DNA from: Pseudomonas parasichuanensis
GTDB taxonomy: Bacteria; Pseudomonadota; Gammaproteobacteria; Pseudomonadales; Pseudomonadaceae
Assembly: GCF_021601385.1 (NCBI RefSeq)
Contig: NZ_BQHO01000006.1
Location: 1-64,000, forward strand
Direction: 5' to 3'
DNA: 64,000 nucleotides
Each line of letters opens with the position of its first letter. The stretch's first letter is position 1. Positions 9,501 through 18,634 of this stretch are shown here, one piece after another. The notes beneath the pieces are model-generated. The model ran no database searches, had not been told where the DNA came from, and saw only the letters and a list, made by a program, of their open reading frames with translations. Made by a program: the position numbers and the translations under genes.

Positions 9501-12500
9501 AGGCCATCGGCAGCCTGCAGCATTACCTTTCACGATTGTATGCACACCTGGAGCCCGGATATGGCCAAACCTCGCCGTCAGGTGACAGCCAGATGCAGTG
9601 GCAAGGCAAGCTTGGGCTATACGGCACCTGGAAGCGCGACAGGGAACAGCGCAACCACCCCGCCAACCTCATCTACTACGCCAACCGGACCAACAAGAGC
9701 ATGGCGTTTCAAGAGCTCGAAGTTGAACTCAACCAGGGCAGGATGGACACCACATTGCTGCAAACGGCCATTTTCAACTACCTGGCCAAGTTCGAGCGGG
9801 TCAGCAACCTACAAGTGATCTGTGGCTACCTGGATGGCCTTGACCCCGAGCGCGACACCTATCATCTGGTCGCCAAAACCAACACCACGCCCTACGAATA
9901 CTACTGGCGCACCCTCGACATGAGTATGCGTGACGATCAGGAACGGCTGAGCCCCCTGGCGTGGAGCGAATGGCAGAAAATCGGGCTGGCGGCAACGGAC
10001 GAAATCGCACAAAACGCAGACAACGCCGACGCCGTACGCCCGGTGGTCATTGCCGGGCGCCGCTACATCTTCTGGGTGGAGCGCAGCAGCACGGACTTGC
10101 CGGACGGCAAGAGTGCCAACAAGACCTTGGACAAAAAACGCAAAATCTCCGTGAACTATGCGTTTCAGCAAAGCGATGGCGCATGGAGCACGGGCAATGA
10201 ACTAATGCGTCTTGACGGTTTCGACGAGAAAGGCAATTGGGCCCCTGATAACTATGCGAAAGGCATGGATTTCAAGCCCGGTCTGATTGTGGCAGTCAAC
10301 GTTGAAAGTGATCGTGAACACGACCCTTGGTTGGTTGCATTCCTATACGACACCGGCAAGTCAGCAGAATCGGATCTAAAAAGGGACAAAGACTTCTACG
10401 TTGAGGCTCGCGACCTACTTTTGGTAGAAAAAAAACCAATCAGCGAAGCTTACTCGAATGCAATTATTACGAGCCTGCTAGGGGACCGCAAAAGTAAACT
10501 CATTCTTCAGCGCCCCTATAGCGGCAGCCCCTTACAATTGGACTGCGAGGAATACCCTGCCACAGAAATCAAAAACGCAAACAACACTTTTGAAATAAAG
10601 CTTGCCTCCCAGACCGACACTAAAATAATAGCGACATACAAATACAGAAACACAGACCAAGGGGACTTCGCACCCATAGAACCCGCAGTGATAAGCATAC
10701 GCAAAAGTGAAAACAACGAAACAACCGACAATGACATTACTTACACCCTACTAGACGAAGACAACAAAAAAAACATAATCTTTTCATTCGACCTCACCCC
10801 AGACACTCGCTACAAAATTACTCTTCTCATTAACGCTCTTAATCAAGATAGCAAGTTCCACGCATGCACGTATATCGTATCTGTTAAAACATCCAAATTC
10901 GATGTGCCTTGGAGTGCGTCCCTAGCCAACAACATTGCTCAGGCCCAATACCTGGATCTGACAAAAGCAACGAGCCCCTTAGCCACTCTGAAGACCGATA
11001 AAATCCGCCTTAATACCCTGTTCGGCAAAAACCTGGTCGCCCGCGCCAGCCAAGGTGTAGATCGGGTGCTGGCCTGGGATACCCAGATACTTCAAGAACC
11101 TGACTTGGACAATGCAGAGAACACGGTCGAGATGGACTTCCATGGCGCCAACGCCCTCTACTTTCGCGAACTGTTCCTGCACGTGCCGGCGATGATTGCC
11201 ATGCGCCTGACCGAGCAACAACAATTCGAAGAGGCGGAAGACTGGTACCTGCGTTACTTGTTCAACCCCTACCGAACCGAACCCGACGAAGCGGGGCGCC
11301 CTGCACCATGGTGCACCCGCCCCCTCTCGCAGGTGGGCACCTTGAGCTCGATATTGCGCAAGGATGTAGACCCCATCAGCCGCGTCTTCGTGCTTGCCCG
11401 GCATTACCAGCAAGCCATCTACCTCGCCTTCCTGGAAAACTGGCTCGCCCAGGGCGACCACTACTACCGCCAGCTCACCCTCAGTGCGCTCAACCAAGCC
11501 TGGTTGTGCTACCAGCAAGCGCTCAAGCTGCTCGGCCCGTTACCCGAGGGACACAACGCATCACGCTGGGCTGCCACCACCTTGGGCGCACTCGGCTCGG
11601 GCGCGTTCCGCAGGCCCATCAACCGCCGGGTACTCGACCTGAACAAGACACTCCAGAGTCGGCTATACAACCTGCGCCATGGGCTCACCCTGGATGGCAA
11701 GCTCCTACCGCCCCTGGACTGGAGCAACGAAAACCGGGAGGCGTTCGGCAATTCACTGGGCGGTGTGAGCAACCTGCCCATCCCTTACCGCGATGGCCAA
11801 CTGGCGATTCCTCACTACCGTTTCCGCCAGTTGCTGCCCATCGCCAAGGCCGCTGCCCAGCAACTGTCCGACTTCGGGCGGCACTACATGAAGCTGATGG
11901 AGGATGAGTTCAACACCAGCTTTTCAGTGCAGCAAAAGGCGCAGGAAATCACGATGGTCGACTTCGCCATCCGTATCCAGAAAGAAGCCATCAGCGGCGT
12001 CCAGGCCAAGAAGAAAGTGCTGCTGCTCAGCCGAAACAAGGCCGCCGCACAAAACGAATACCTCAGCCACCTCATCGATGTCGGTCGCTCGCCTGAAGAG
12101 GAAGCCGCCACAGGATTCACCTGGCTGGCAAACAGTGCCTTGCTGATGAGCATACCGTTCGAGCTCGCATCGGGCGCAACGAAGGCCGCCGTTCCCACCA
12201 TTTACGGCATGGCCGTGGGCGGTAACGATGTGTCGGCCCCTATGGCCAGAACCGCCCAGGCGCTCCATGCCTCGGCTGACGTTTCGACCATGATCGCCGG
12301 TGAGCTTCTGACCCAGGCCGCCTACAACCGCCGCGCCGCCGAATGGGCATTCGACAAGCGCCAGGTCGAATGGGACCTCAGGATCCTCGACCAACAGATC
12401 GACGAAACCAATATCGAACTCAATGCCAGCACCATTGCCCTGGCCCAAGTCGAACAGGACCGAGTCAACCTGAAAGAAGACTATCTGGCCATGACCACCG

Positions 12501-13426
12501 GCTTCACCATCATCCCCATCTACAACTGGCTGGTGGCCCGTCAGGAGCATCTATACGGTGCGGCCTACGATGCCGTCCGTTCGTTGTGCCTGGCGGTGGA
12601 AGCCGCGTGGCGCTACGAGATTGGCGACTATCGGCGCCCCAGTTTCATCGACACCACTGCATGGCGCGAGAACTACAAAGGCATGCTGGTGGGCGAGTCC
12701 CTGCTGGTGAACCTACAGCAGATGGAGAATGAATACCTGCTGAACAACGAACGCCGGCTAACCATCAGGAAATCGTTCAGCCTGAAGGATAGGCTGGGCG
12801 AACCGGCTTGGGACGCAGTGTTCAGGAAGCCGACCTCTCCCGCTGCACCACTGAGCTACCGTTTTGCGTTGTCCGCAAGCGATTTCGACAGGAGCTACCC
12901 GGGCCACTACCTGCGCCAGATCAAGCACGTGTCGGTGACCCTCGTGCTCAAGGGCGATGCAAGCCTGGACGAACTCTGCGCCACCCTGAGCCAGACAGGC
13001 AGTACGACCTTGCTCGAAGCCGATCAGGACGCCGCCAGCTCGCTATATCCCGCCTTGGCCGACTTATCGCCAGACGACCAGAAAAAACTCGATGAAGCAG
13101 GCAAGGACCCCAGGCGCGTACTGCGCAACCCGAGCGTGAACCAGCAGATCGCCCTGTCATCGACGCTCGCCGAAGATGGCTTGGGGTATGACCCCGGCAC
13201 CTGGGTCTACGAGCTGATGTTCCACGACGGCCGTTACCTGCCATTCGAAGGCACGGGCGCCATTTCGCAATGGACGCTGGAGATTCTAGGTAGCGAGCAA
13301 CTGCTTGCGGACCCTTCAGTGATCGCCGATATCCGGTTGAACCTGGTCTATACGGCCAAGGCGGGCGATGACGATTTCAGGGCGCATGCCAGCAAACTGT
13401 GCAAGCAAATGCCCTGCAAGCAGTAG
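6506..13426 (+). CDS. Tc toxin subunit A (TcA/TcdA-like), orphan
   Basis: This 2306-residue protein is of the size and layout of insecticidal Tc-toxin A subunits, which form the pentameric pore that injects the TcC effector. The N-terminal 350 residues are VRP1/SpvA-like and helix-rich. A shell of helical repeats follows, with a neuraminidase-like beta domain around 1150-1290. An AT-rich putative receptor-binding segment spans about 1290-1470. The linker and channel region is at about 1800-2060, including the hydrophobic TTGFTIIPIYNWL. The last 230 residues form the TcB-binding domain (SYPGHYLRQIKHVSVT). There is no signal peptide, as is normal for the family. A GGGAG ribosome site lies 8 bases before the ATG. 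No TcB or TcC gene is present in the window. The frame is intact. Confidence 0.88.
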   Translation: MSEQSANAHTYAKLFPEQLANPCDPDAPESNTGPIAYLHALYQQALELEQTSTSSARQLLAQRRPDIGELLLDPAQLEHPVSALSLAIRSLAHNAQARAGATAYLPEVLANAGQHVDLPYHHAHEQIKALLRYRKIPHFELLQQATYSYASFCYQSLRTDELRQVMRNASGFSPALQALLLEEKALRQTGDHWRRWYGMDDLDAKSASAALVDVETFCQRTGLSFEQVLEMLAVAGVDDDAKAANTLVHESRAYRPAKQPNVSNFHNGAAYINARRKTRLTIKDAMTGAGIKAQFDWIDYDCLSRMYQMIHLQRELGLPFSQVDHLLMSILSAMGQVRQFKDWYLTPAVLRALGVFRYLNDAYGISAEQFSALVCEVCPYGIGDQVAMLDRVLDGPGAGRPDTLDTLILDGRAFDPADGADGQFKVLPTFAKAVGADEQTTLAYLAHAKQALGANALTVSLPLLSSLYRQSRLHRLFKRSPQEASALAALLATTGCDVMARLAGIPVIDDNAATDVLDTLVALSNLDQWLRQQRIAPSVLLEALAPIPTTAVDLDRKLLGTLKERYGAIEEVLLHWSTPTRQQELVAQLLVSVFAAHPKNPGLTIQHALPLLRWSDTSAKKVLEAARTLTHVSSTPEEKRTASQLWFKLERRCALSTLLRLSPGAIQALCDHPEWFDLEQPTLEGVNLDLCYQLSRFGEWVEWCRAKGADEPDAIDFLTRHRPSTGQTKVAEAAKALAALIGWDENEVLDACPCVPAEQLVEDNRPTFDDFLGTLTEDEFAKYSTYDIGTFLKYVIIHPAGVITYSDKLLSLLRDKLIDFTRQHPGPLLLTQDQYEKAFLPAQWEERRKAYPNYGYFPLTLEALAERPHTVKREVGISCVPSTISDIDFILRLKTLCTRTGLTCSSLLGLTELDETAPYLEYESISQLLQAGADDGLRECVDTTTREHWRDALAGYLLAYWPTSPSATEATFSSVDDLSSYCLCDIRVSSAVSTTLLNQAIGSLQHYLSRLYAHLEPGYGQTSPSGDSQMQWQGKLGLYGTWKRDREQRNHPANLIYYANRTNKSMAFQELEVELNQGRMDTTLLQTAIFNYLAKFERVSNLQVICGYLDGLDPERDTYHLVAKTNTTPYEYYWRTLDMSMRDDQERLSPLAWSEWQKIGLAATDEIAQNADNADAVRPVVIAGRRYIFWVERSSTDLPDGKSANKTLDKKRKISVNYAFQQSDGAWSTGNELMRLDGFDEKGNWAPDNYAKGMDFKPGLIVAVNVESDREHDPWLVAFLYDTGKSAESDLKRDKDFYVEARDLLLVEKKPISEAYSNAIITSLLGDRKSKLILQRPYSGSPLQLDCEEYPATEIKNANNTFEIKLASQTDTKIIATYKYRNTDQGDFAPIEPAVISIRKSENNETTDNDITYTLLDEDNKKNIIFSFDLTPDTRYKITLLINALNQDSKFHACTYIVSVKTSKFDVPWSASLANNIAQAQYLDLTKATSPLATLKTDKIRLNTLFGKNLVARASQGVDRVLAWDTQILQEPDLDNAENTVEMDFHGANALYFRELFLHVPAMIAMRLTEQQQFEEAEDWYLRYLFNPYRTEPDEAGRPAPWCTRPLSQVGTLSSILRKDVDPISRVFVLARHYQQAIYLAFLENWLAQGDHYYRQLTLSALNQAWLCYQQALKLLGPLPEGHNASRWAATTLGALGSGAFRRPINRRVLDLNKTLQSRLYNLRHGLTLDGKLLPPLDWSNENREAFGNSLGGVSNLPIPYRDGQLAIPHYRFRQLLPIAKAAAQQLSDFGRHYMKLMEDEFNTSFSVQQKAQEITMVDFAIRIQKEAISGVQAKKKVLLLSRNKAAAQNEYLSHLIDVGRSPEEEAATGFTWLANSALLMSIPFELASGATKAAVPTIYGMAVGGNDVSAPMARTAQALHASADVSTMIAGELLTQAAYNRRAAEWAFDKRQVEWDLRILDQQIDETNIELNASTIALAQVEQDRVNLKEDYLAMTTGFTIIPIYNWLVARQEHLYGAAYDAVRSLCLAVEAAWRYEIGDYRRPSFIDTTAWRENYKGMLVGESLLVNLQQMENEYLLNNERRLTIRKSFSLKDRLGEPAWDAVFRKPTSPAAPLSYRFALSASDFDRSYPGHYLRQIKHVSVTLVLKGDASLDELCATLSQTGSTTLLEADQDAASSLYPALADLSPDDQKKLDEAGKDPRRVLRNPSVNQQIALSSTLAEDGLGYDPGTWVYELMFHDGRYLPFEGTGAISQWTLEILGSEQLLADPSVIADIRLNLVYTAKAGDDDFRAHASKLCKQMPCKQ

Positions 13427-13438
13427 CAGCGCCGCAAC

Positions 13439-13482
13439 CCACAGGTACAGCACAGCCCTGGTAATCCGTGCTGCACCTGTGG
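13439..13482 (+). terminator. Hairpin after the TcA gene
   Basis: Arms 13439-13453 and 13468-13482 pair over 15 positions with one mismatch (CCACAGGT-CAGCAC type), with a 14-base loop, 12 bases after the TcA stop. No T-run follows, so termination would be weak, or the hairpin may stabilise the message. Confidence 0.5.
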
Positions 13483-13614
13483 AAGCGGTTCAAAGCAACG
13501 CCGAACCATCGCGACCCCAATGTTGTGCATGCAAAACGCCCAGGCACCAACTTGGCCCGTCGCAACGCGCAATAACCTCGCATAACCCTTCTACTGCGCC
13601 CCTCCCAGCCCCTC

Positions 13615-13628
13615 GGCATATCCCTTGC
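13615..13628 (+). promoter_or_regulatory. Sigma-54 (-24/-12) promoter for urtA
   Basis: CGGCATATCCCTTGCAA has the invariant GG (13615-13616) and GC (13627-13628) exactly ten bases apart, with the TTGCA of the -12 box. Urea transporters are commonly under NtrC and RpoN nitrogen control, which fits. A clear NtrC enhancer pair was not resolved upstream. Confidence 0.65.
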
Positions 13629-13673
13629 AATCTCCGACCTGCCAGCACCACAACCTCACATCGGAGTGACCAA

Positions 13674-14939
13674 ATGAAGCGACGCAGTCTGATCAAGGCC
13701 TTCACCCTCAGTGCATCGATCGCGGCAATGGGCCTGAGCTGGAGCATCCAGGCCGCCGAGACCATCAAGGTCGGCATCCTGCATTCGCTGTCGGGCACCA
13801 TGGCGATTTCCGAGACCTCGCTCAAGGACATGGCGCTGATGACCATCGACGAGATCAACGCCAAGGGCGGGGTCAACGGCAAGCAGCTCGAAGCCGTGGT
13901 GGTGGACCCGGCGTCCAACTGGCCGCTGTTCGCCGAGAAGAGCCGCCAGCTGCTCACCCAGGACAAGGTGGCGGTGGTGTTCGGCTGCTGGACCTCGGTG
14001 TCGCGCAAGTCGGTGCTGCCGGTGTTCGAGGAGCTCAACGGCCTGCTGTTCTACCCGGTGCAGTACGAGGGTGAAGAGATGTCGCCGAACGTGTTCTACA
14101 CCGGCGCTGCCCCCAACCAGCAGGCGATCCCGGCGGTGGAATACCTGATGAGCGAAGACGGCGGCGGCGCCAAGCGCTTCTTCCTGCTGGGCACCGACTA
14201 CGTGTACCCGCGCACCACCAACAAGATCCTGCGCGCCTACCTGCACAGCAAGGGCGTGGCCGACAAGGATATCGAAGAGGTGTACACGCCGTTTGGCCAC
14301 GCCGATTACCAGACCATCGTCGCCAACATCAAGAAGTTCTCCGCCGGCGGCAAGACGGCGGTCATTTCCACGGTCAACGGCGACTCCAACGTGCCGTTCT
14401 ACAAGGAGCTGGCCAACCAGGGCCTGAAAGCTACCGAGGTGCCGGTGGTGGCGTTCTCGGTGGGTGAAGAAGAGTTGCGCGGCATCGACACCAAGCCATT
14501 GGTGGGCCACCTGGCGGCGTGGAACTACTTCGAGTCGGTGGATAACCCGGTCAACCAGAAGTTCGTCGCCGACTGGAAGGCCTACGCCAAGGCCAAGAAC
14601 CTGCCGGGCGCCGACAAGGCGGTGACCAACGACCCGATGGAGGCCACCTACGTGGGCATCCACATGTGGGCGCAGGCCGCCGAAAAGGCCAAGTCCACGG
14701 ATGTGGACAAGGTGCGCGAGGCGCTGGCCGGGCAGAGCTTCAAGGCGCCGTCCGGGTTCACCCTGACCATGGACAAGACCAACCACCACCTGCACAAGCC
14801 GGTGATGATCGGCGAGATCCAGGATGACGGGCAGTTCAGCGTGGTGTGGCAGACCGAACAACCGTTGCGGGCACAGCCTTGGAGCCCGTTCATTCCGGGC
14901 AATGACAAGCGGCCTGACTATGCGGTGAAAGGGAACTGA
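13674..14939 (+). CDS. urtA: Urea ABC transporter, substrate-binding protein UrtA
   Basis: This is a 421-residue periplasmic type-I binding protein for urea (and short amides). The leader has a twin-arginine flavour (MKRRSLIKAF) and ends in IQAAE near residue 29. The mature part starts with KVGILHSLSGTMAISE, the conserved UrtA N-lobe, and retains YPVQYEG and GAAPNQQ segments characteristic of UrtA rather than of Liv binding proteins. GGAG lies 7 bases before the chosen ATG. A longer open frame begins at 13368 inside the TcA gene, but it lacks a ribosome site and would bury the signal peptide. First gene of urtABCDE, behind a sigma-54 promoter. Confidence 0.95.
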   Translation: MKRRSLIKAFTLSASIAAMGLSWSIQAAETIKVGILHSLSGTMAISETSLKDMALMTIDEINAKGGVNGKQLEAVVVDPASNWPLFAEKSRQLLTQDKVAVVFGCWTSVSRKSVLPVFEELNGLLFYPVQYEGEEMSPNVFYTGAAPNQQAIPAVEYLMSEDGGGAKRFFLLGTDYVYPRTTNKILRAYLHSKGVADKDIEEVYTPFGHADYQTIVANIKKFSAGGKTAVISTVNGDSNVPFYKELANQGLKATEVPVVAFSVGEEELRGIDTKPLVGHLAAWNYFESVDNPVNQKFVADWKAYAKAKNLPGADKAVTNDPMEATYVGIHMWAQAAEKAKSTDVDKVREALAGQSFKAPSGFTLTMDKTNHHLHKPVMIGEIQDDGQFSVVWQTEQPLRAQPWSPFIPGNDKRPDYAVKGN

Positions 14940-14947
14940 GTGCATTG

Positions 14948-14964
14948 GGGCCGCTTTGCGGCCC
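14948..14964 (+). terminator. GC hairpin after urtA
   Basis: A 7-bp perfect stem (GGGCCGC, TTT loop, GCGGCCC) is followed by TTT, eight bases past the urtA stop. It may act as a partial terminator that keeps the binding protein more abundant than the permease. Confidence 0.5.
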
Positions 14965-14966
14965 TT

Positions 14967-15048
14967 TCGCCGGCAAGCCGGCTCCCACAGGGATCGCGCC
15001 AGCCCTGAGAACAGCACTGAACCTGTGGGAGCTGGCTTGCCAGCGATG
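14967..15048. repeat. REP pair between urtA and urtB
   Basis: Two REP units in opposite orientation (CGCCGGCAAGCCGGCTCCCACAGG type at 14967 and its imperfect complement ending at 15048). The arms differ at several positions, unlike the perfect pair at 3658. Confidence 0.85.
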
Positions 15049-15079
15049 AATCCACCGCCGATTTTCCAGGACTGCCCTT

Positions 15080-16567
15080 ATGCTCAGATTCCTGCTCACC
15101 CTCCTGCTGCTGTTGCCCCTGGCCACCCAAGCCAGCGAGGGCGAATTCTTCCTCAGCGCCAAGCCCGCCGAGCAAGCCAACCTGCTCGAAACCTGGGCCG
15201 CCCAACCCGATGCCGCGCGCCTGCCTTTGCTGGAAAACCTGCGCCAAGGCCGTATCGCCGAAGGCGACACCCGCAAGCTGCGCCTGAACAACCGCCTGCG
15301 CGGGCTGATCGACAACACCCTGGCCAGCCACCAGCTACTCAGCGACCAGGCCAACGTTCGCCTGGCCGCCGCCCAGCAACTGCAAAAATCCGCGCAACCG
15401 GCGCAGATGGCCTTCCTGGACCGCCGCTTCGCCGCCGAGCCGGACGCCGCCGTACAGGCCGCCCTGGGCCTGGCCCTGGCCAACCTGCAACTGGGCGCCA
15501 GCGAACCCGCCGTGCGCCTGGCCGCCGTACGCCTGCTCGGCGAAACCGGCGACCCGCTGGCCCGTACCCGCCTCGAAGCGCTGCTGCAACCGGGCGCCGA
15601 AACCGATGCCGCCGTGCGTACCGCCGCCGAAACAAGCCTGGCCCAGGTGCAACGCAAATTGCTGGTGGGCGAGCTGCTGGGCCAGGCCTTCAGCGGCCTG
15701 TCCCTGGGCTCGATCCTCTTGCTGGCGGCCCTGGGCCTGGCGATAACCTTCGGCCTGCTGGGGGTGATCAACATGGCCCATGGCGAGATGCTGATGCTCG
15801 GCGCCTACAGCACCTACATGGTCCAGGTGCTGGTGCAGCGCTACGCACCAGGGGCCATCGAGTTCTACCCGCTGATCGCCCTGCCGGTGGCCTTCGCCGT
15901 CAGCGCCGGGGTGGGCATGGCCCTGGAGCGCACGGTGATCCGCCACCTCTACGGTCGCCCGCTGGAAACCCTGCTGGCCACCTGGGGCATCAGCCTGATC
16001 CTGATCCAGGCCGTGCGCCTGCTGTTCGGCGCGCAGAACGTCGAGGTGAGCAACCCGGCCTGGCTGTCCGGCGGCATCCAGCTGCTGCCCAACCTGGTGC
16101 TGCCGTACAACCGCATCGTCATCATCGTGTTCGCCCTGGCCGTGGTGCTGCTCACCTGGCTGCTGCTCAACCGCACGCGGCTGGGCCTGAACGTGCGCGC
16201 GGTCACCCAGAACCGCAACATGGCGGCCTGCTGCGGGGTGTCCACCGGGCGCGTCGACATGCTCGCCTTCGGCCTGGGCTCCGGCATTGCCGGGCTGGGT
16301 GGCGTGGCCCTGAGCCAGGTCGGCAACGTGGGGCCGGACCTTGGCCAGAGCTACATCATCGACTCGTTCCTGGTGGTGGTGCTCGGCGGTGTCGGGCAAC
16401 TGGCCGGCAGCCTCTGGGCGGCCTTTGGCCTGGGTATCGCCAACAAGCTGCTGGAGCCGCAGATCGGTGCGGTGCTCGGCAAGATCCTCATCCTTGCGCT
16501 GATCATTCTGTTCATCCAGAAGCGCCCGCAAGGCCTGTTCGCCCTCAAGGGACGGGTAATCGACTGA
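15080..16567 (+). CDS. urtB: Urea ABC transporter permease UrtB
   Basis: This 495-residue permease has a cleavable-looking signal (1-18). An alanine-rich helical-repeat periplasmic domain of about 180 residues is specific to UrtB. A LivH-like domain with about eight helices follows (from GLSLGSILLLAALGLAI near 210). INMAHGEMLMLGAY is the permease signature shared with LivH. An AGGA ribosome site precedes the ATG by 8 bases. The stop overlaps the next start as TGATG, so urtB and urtC are translationally coupled. Confidence 0.94.
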   Translation: MLRFLLTLLLLLPLATQASEGEFFLSAKPAEQANLLETWAAQPDAARLPLLENLRQGRIAEGDTRKLRLNNRLRGLIDNTLASHQLLSDQANVRLAAAQQLQKSAQPAQMAFLDRRFAAEPDAAVQAALGLALANLQLGASEPAVRLAAVRLLGETGDPLARTRLEALLQPGAETDAAVRTAAETSLAQVQRKLLVGELLGQAFSGLSLGSILLLAALGLAITFGLLGVINMAHGEMLMLGAYSTYMVQVLVQRYAPGAIEFYPLIALPVAFAVSAGVGMALERTVIRHLYGRPLETLLATWGISLILIQAVRLLFGAQNVEVSNPAWLSGGIQLLPNLVLPYNRIVIIVFALAVVLLTWLLLNRTRLGLNVRAVTQNRNMAACCGVSTGRVDMLAFGLGSGIAGLGGVALSQVGNVGPDLGQSYIIDSFLVVVLGGVGQLAGSLWAAFGLGIANKLLEPQIGAVLGKILILALIILFIQKRPQGLFALKGRVID

Positions 16568-17642
16568 TGAACCAGCCACTGCTTGTCACTGCCGCACAAA
16601 AGGCCGGGCCGCGTGTTTCGCTGGCCCTCGGCGCCGCCGGGGTGCTGGTGCTGCTGGCCCTGCCGCTGCTGTCACTGCTGCCCGATGGGCACGCGCTGCA
16701 GGTTTCGGCCTACACCCTGACCCTGGTGGGCAAGATCCTCTGCTACGCCATCGTCGCCCTGGCGCTGGACCTGGTGTGGGGCTACGCCGGGCTGCTGTCG
16801 CTGGGCCACGGGTTGTTCTTCGCCCTGGGCGGCTACGCCATGGGCATGTACCTGATGCGCCAGGCGGCCGGCGACGGCCTGCCGGGGTTCATGGCCTTCC
16901 TGTCGTGGAGCGAGTTGCCCTGGTACTGGGCCGGCACCCAGCATTTCGCCTGGGCGCTGTGCCTGGTGGTGCTGGCGCCGGGGCTGCTGGCGATGGTGTT
17001 CGGCTGGTTCGCCTTCCGCTCGCGGATCAAGGGCGTGTACTTCTCGATCATGACCCAGGCATTGACCTTCGCCGGCATGCTGCTGTTCTTTCGCAACGAG
17101 ACCGGCTTTGGTGGCAACAACGGCTTCACCAACTTCCGCACCATCGTCGGCTTTGACGTGACTGCGCCCGGTACGCGGGCGGTGCTGTTCCTGGTCACCG
17201 TGCTGTTGCTGCTGGCCAGCCTGTACCTGTGCTGGCGGCTCACCCGCAGCAAGTTCGGCCGCCTGCTCACCGCCGTGCGCGATGCCGAGAACCGCCTGAT
17301 GTTCTGCGGCTACGACCCGCGTGGCTTCAAGCTGCTGGTGTGGGTGCTCAGCGCCGTGCTGTGCGGCCTGGCCGGGGCGCTGTATGTGCCGCAGGTAGGC
17401 ATCATCAACCCCAGCGAGATGTCGCCGACCAACTCCATCGAAGCCGCCGTGTGGGTGGCGCTGGGCGGGCGCGGCACGCTGATCGGGCCGCTGCTCGGCG
17501 CAGGCCTGGTCAATGGCATGAAAAGCTGGTTCACCGTGGCGTTCCCCGAGTACTGGCTGTTCTTCCTCGGCGCGCTGTTCATCGTCGTCACCCTGTACCT
17601 GCCCAAGGGCGTGGTCGGGCTTGTGAAGAAAAGGAGCCAGCC

Positions 17643-17646
<4 letters not shown>
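16567..17646 (+). CDS. urtC: Urea ABC transporter permease UrtC
   Basis: This 359-residue LivM-like inner-membrane permease has about ten helices. The conserved WGYAGLLSLGHGLFFALGGY lies near residues 75-94, and a C-terminal EAAVWVALGGRGT region contacts the ATPases. The ATG lies inside the urtB stop (TGATG) and the stop overlaps the urtD start (ATGA), so three genes are read as one coupled unit. The length is ordinary for UrtC. Confidence 0.94.
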
Positions 17647-18500
<854 letters not shown>

Positions 18501-18518
18501 ATTCTGGGTGGCTGTACC

Positions 18519-18600
18519 GGCCTCATCGCCGGCAAGCCGGCTCCCACAGGGGCTGCGGTTGCACAAATCCTGTGGGAGCCGGCTTGCCGGCGATGAGGCC
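18519..18600. repeat. REP pair inside the urt operon (urtD-urtE gap)
   Basis: Arms 18519-18550 and 18569-18600 are a perfect 32-bp inverted repeat with an 18-base loop. Placed between two genes of one transporter, it could reduce read-through or protect the upstream message. Confidence 0.9.
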
Positions 18601-18634
18601 CGAACACACAAAGCCGATTCGACAAGGACAACAC

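Noticed and set aside
6506-13426. TcB or TcC components of a complete Tc locus
   Set aside because: No frame in the window has the YD/Rhs repeats or the conserved RHS-cage motifs.
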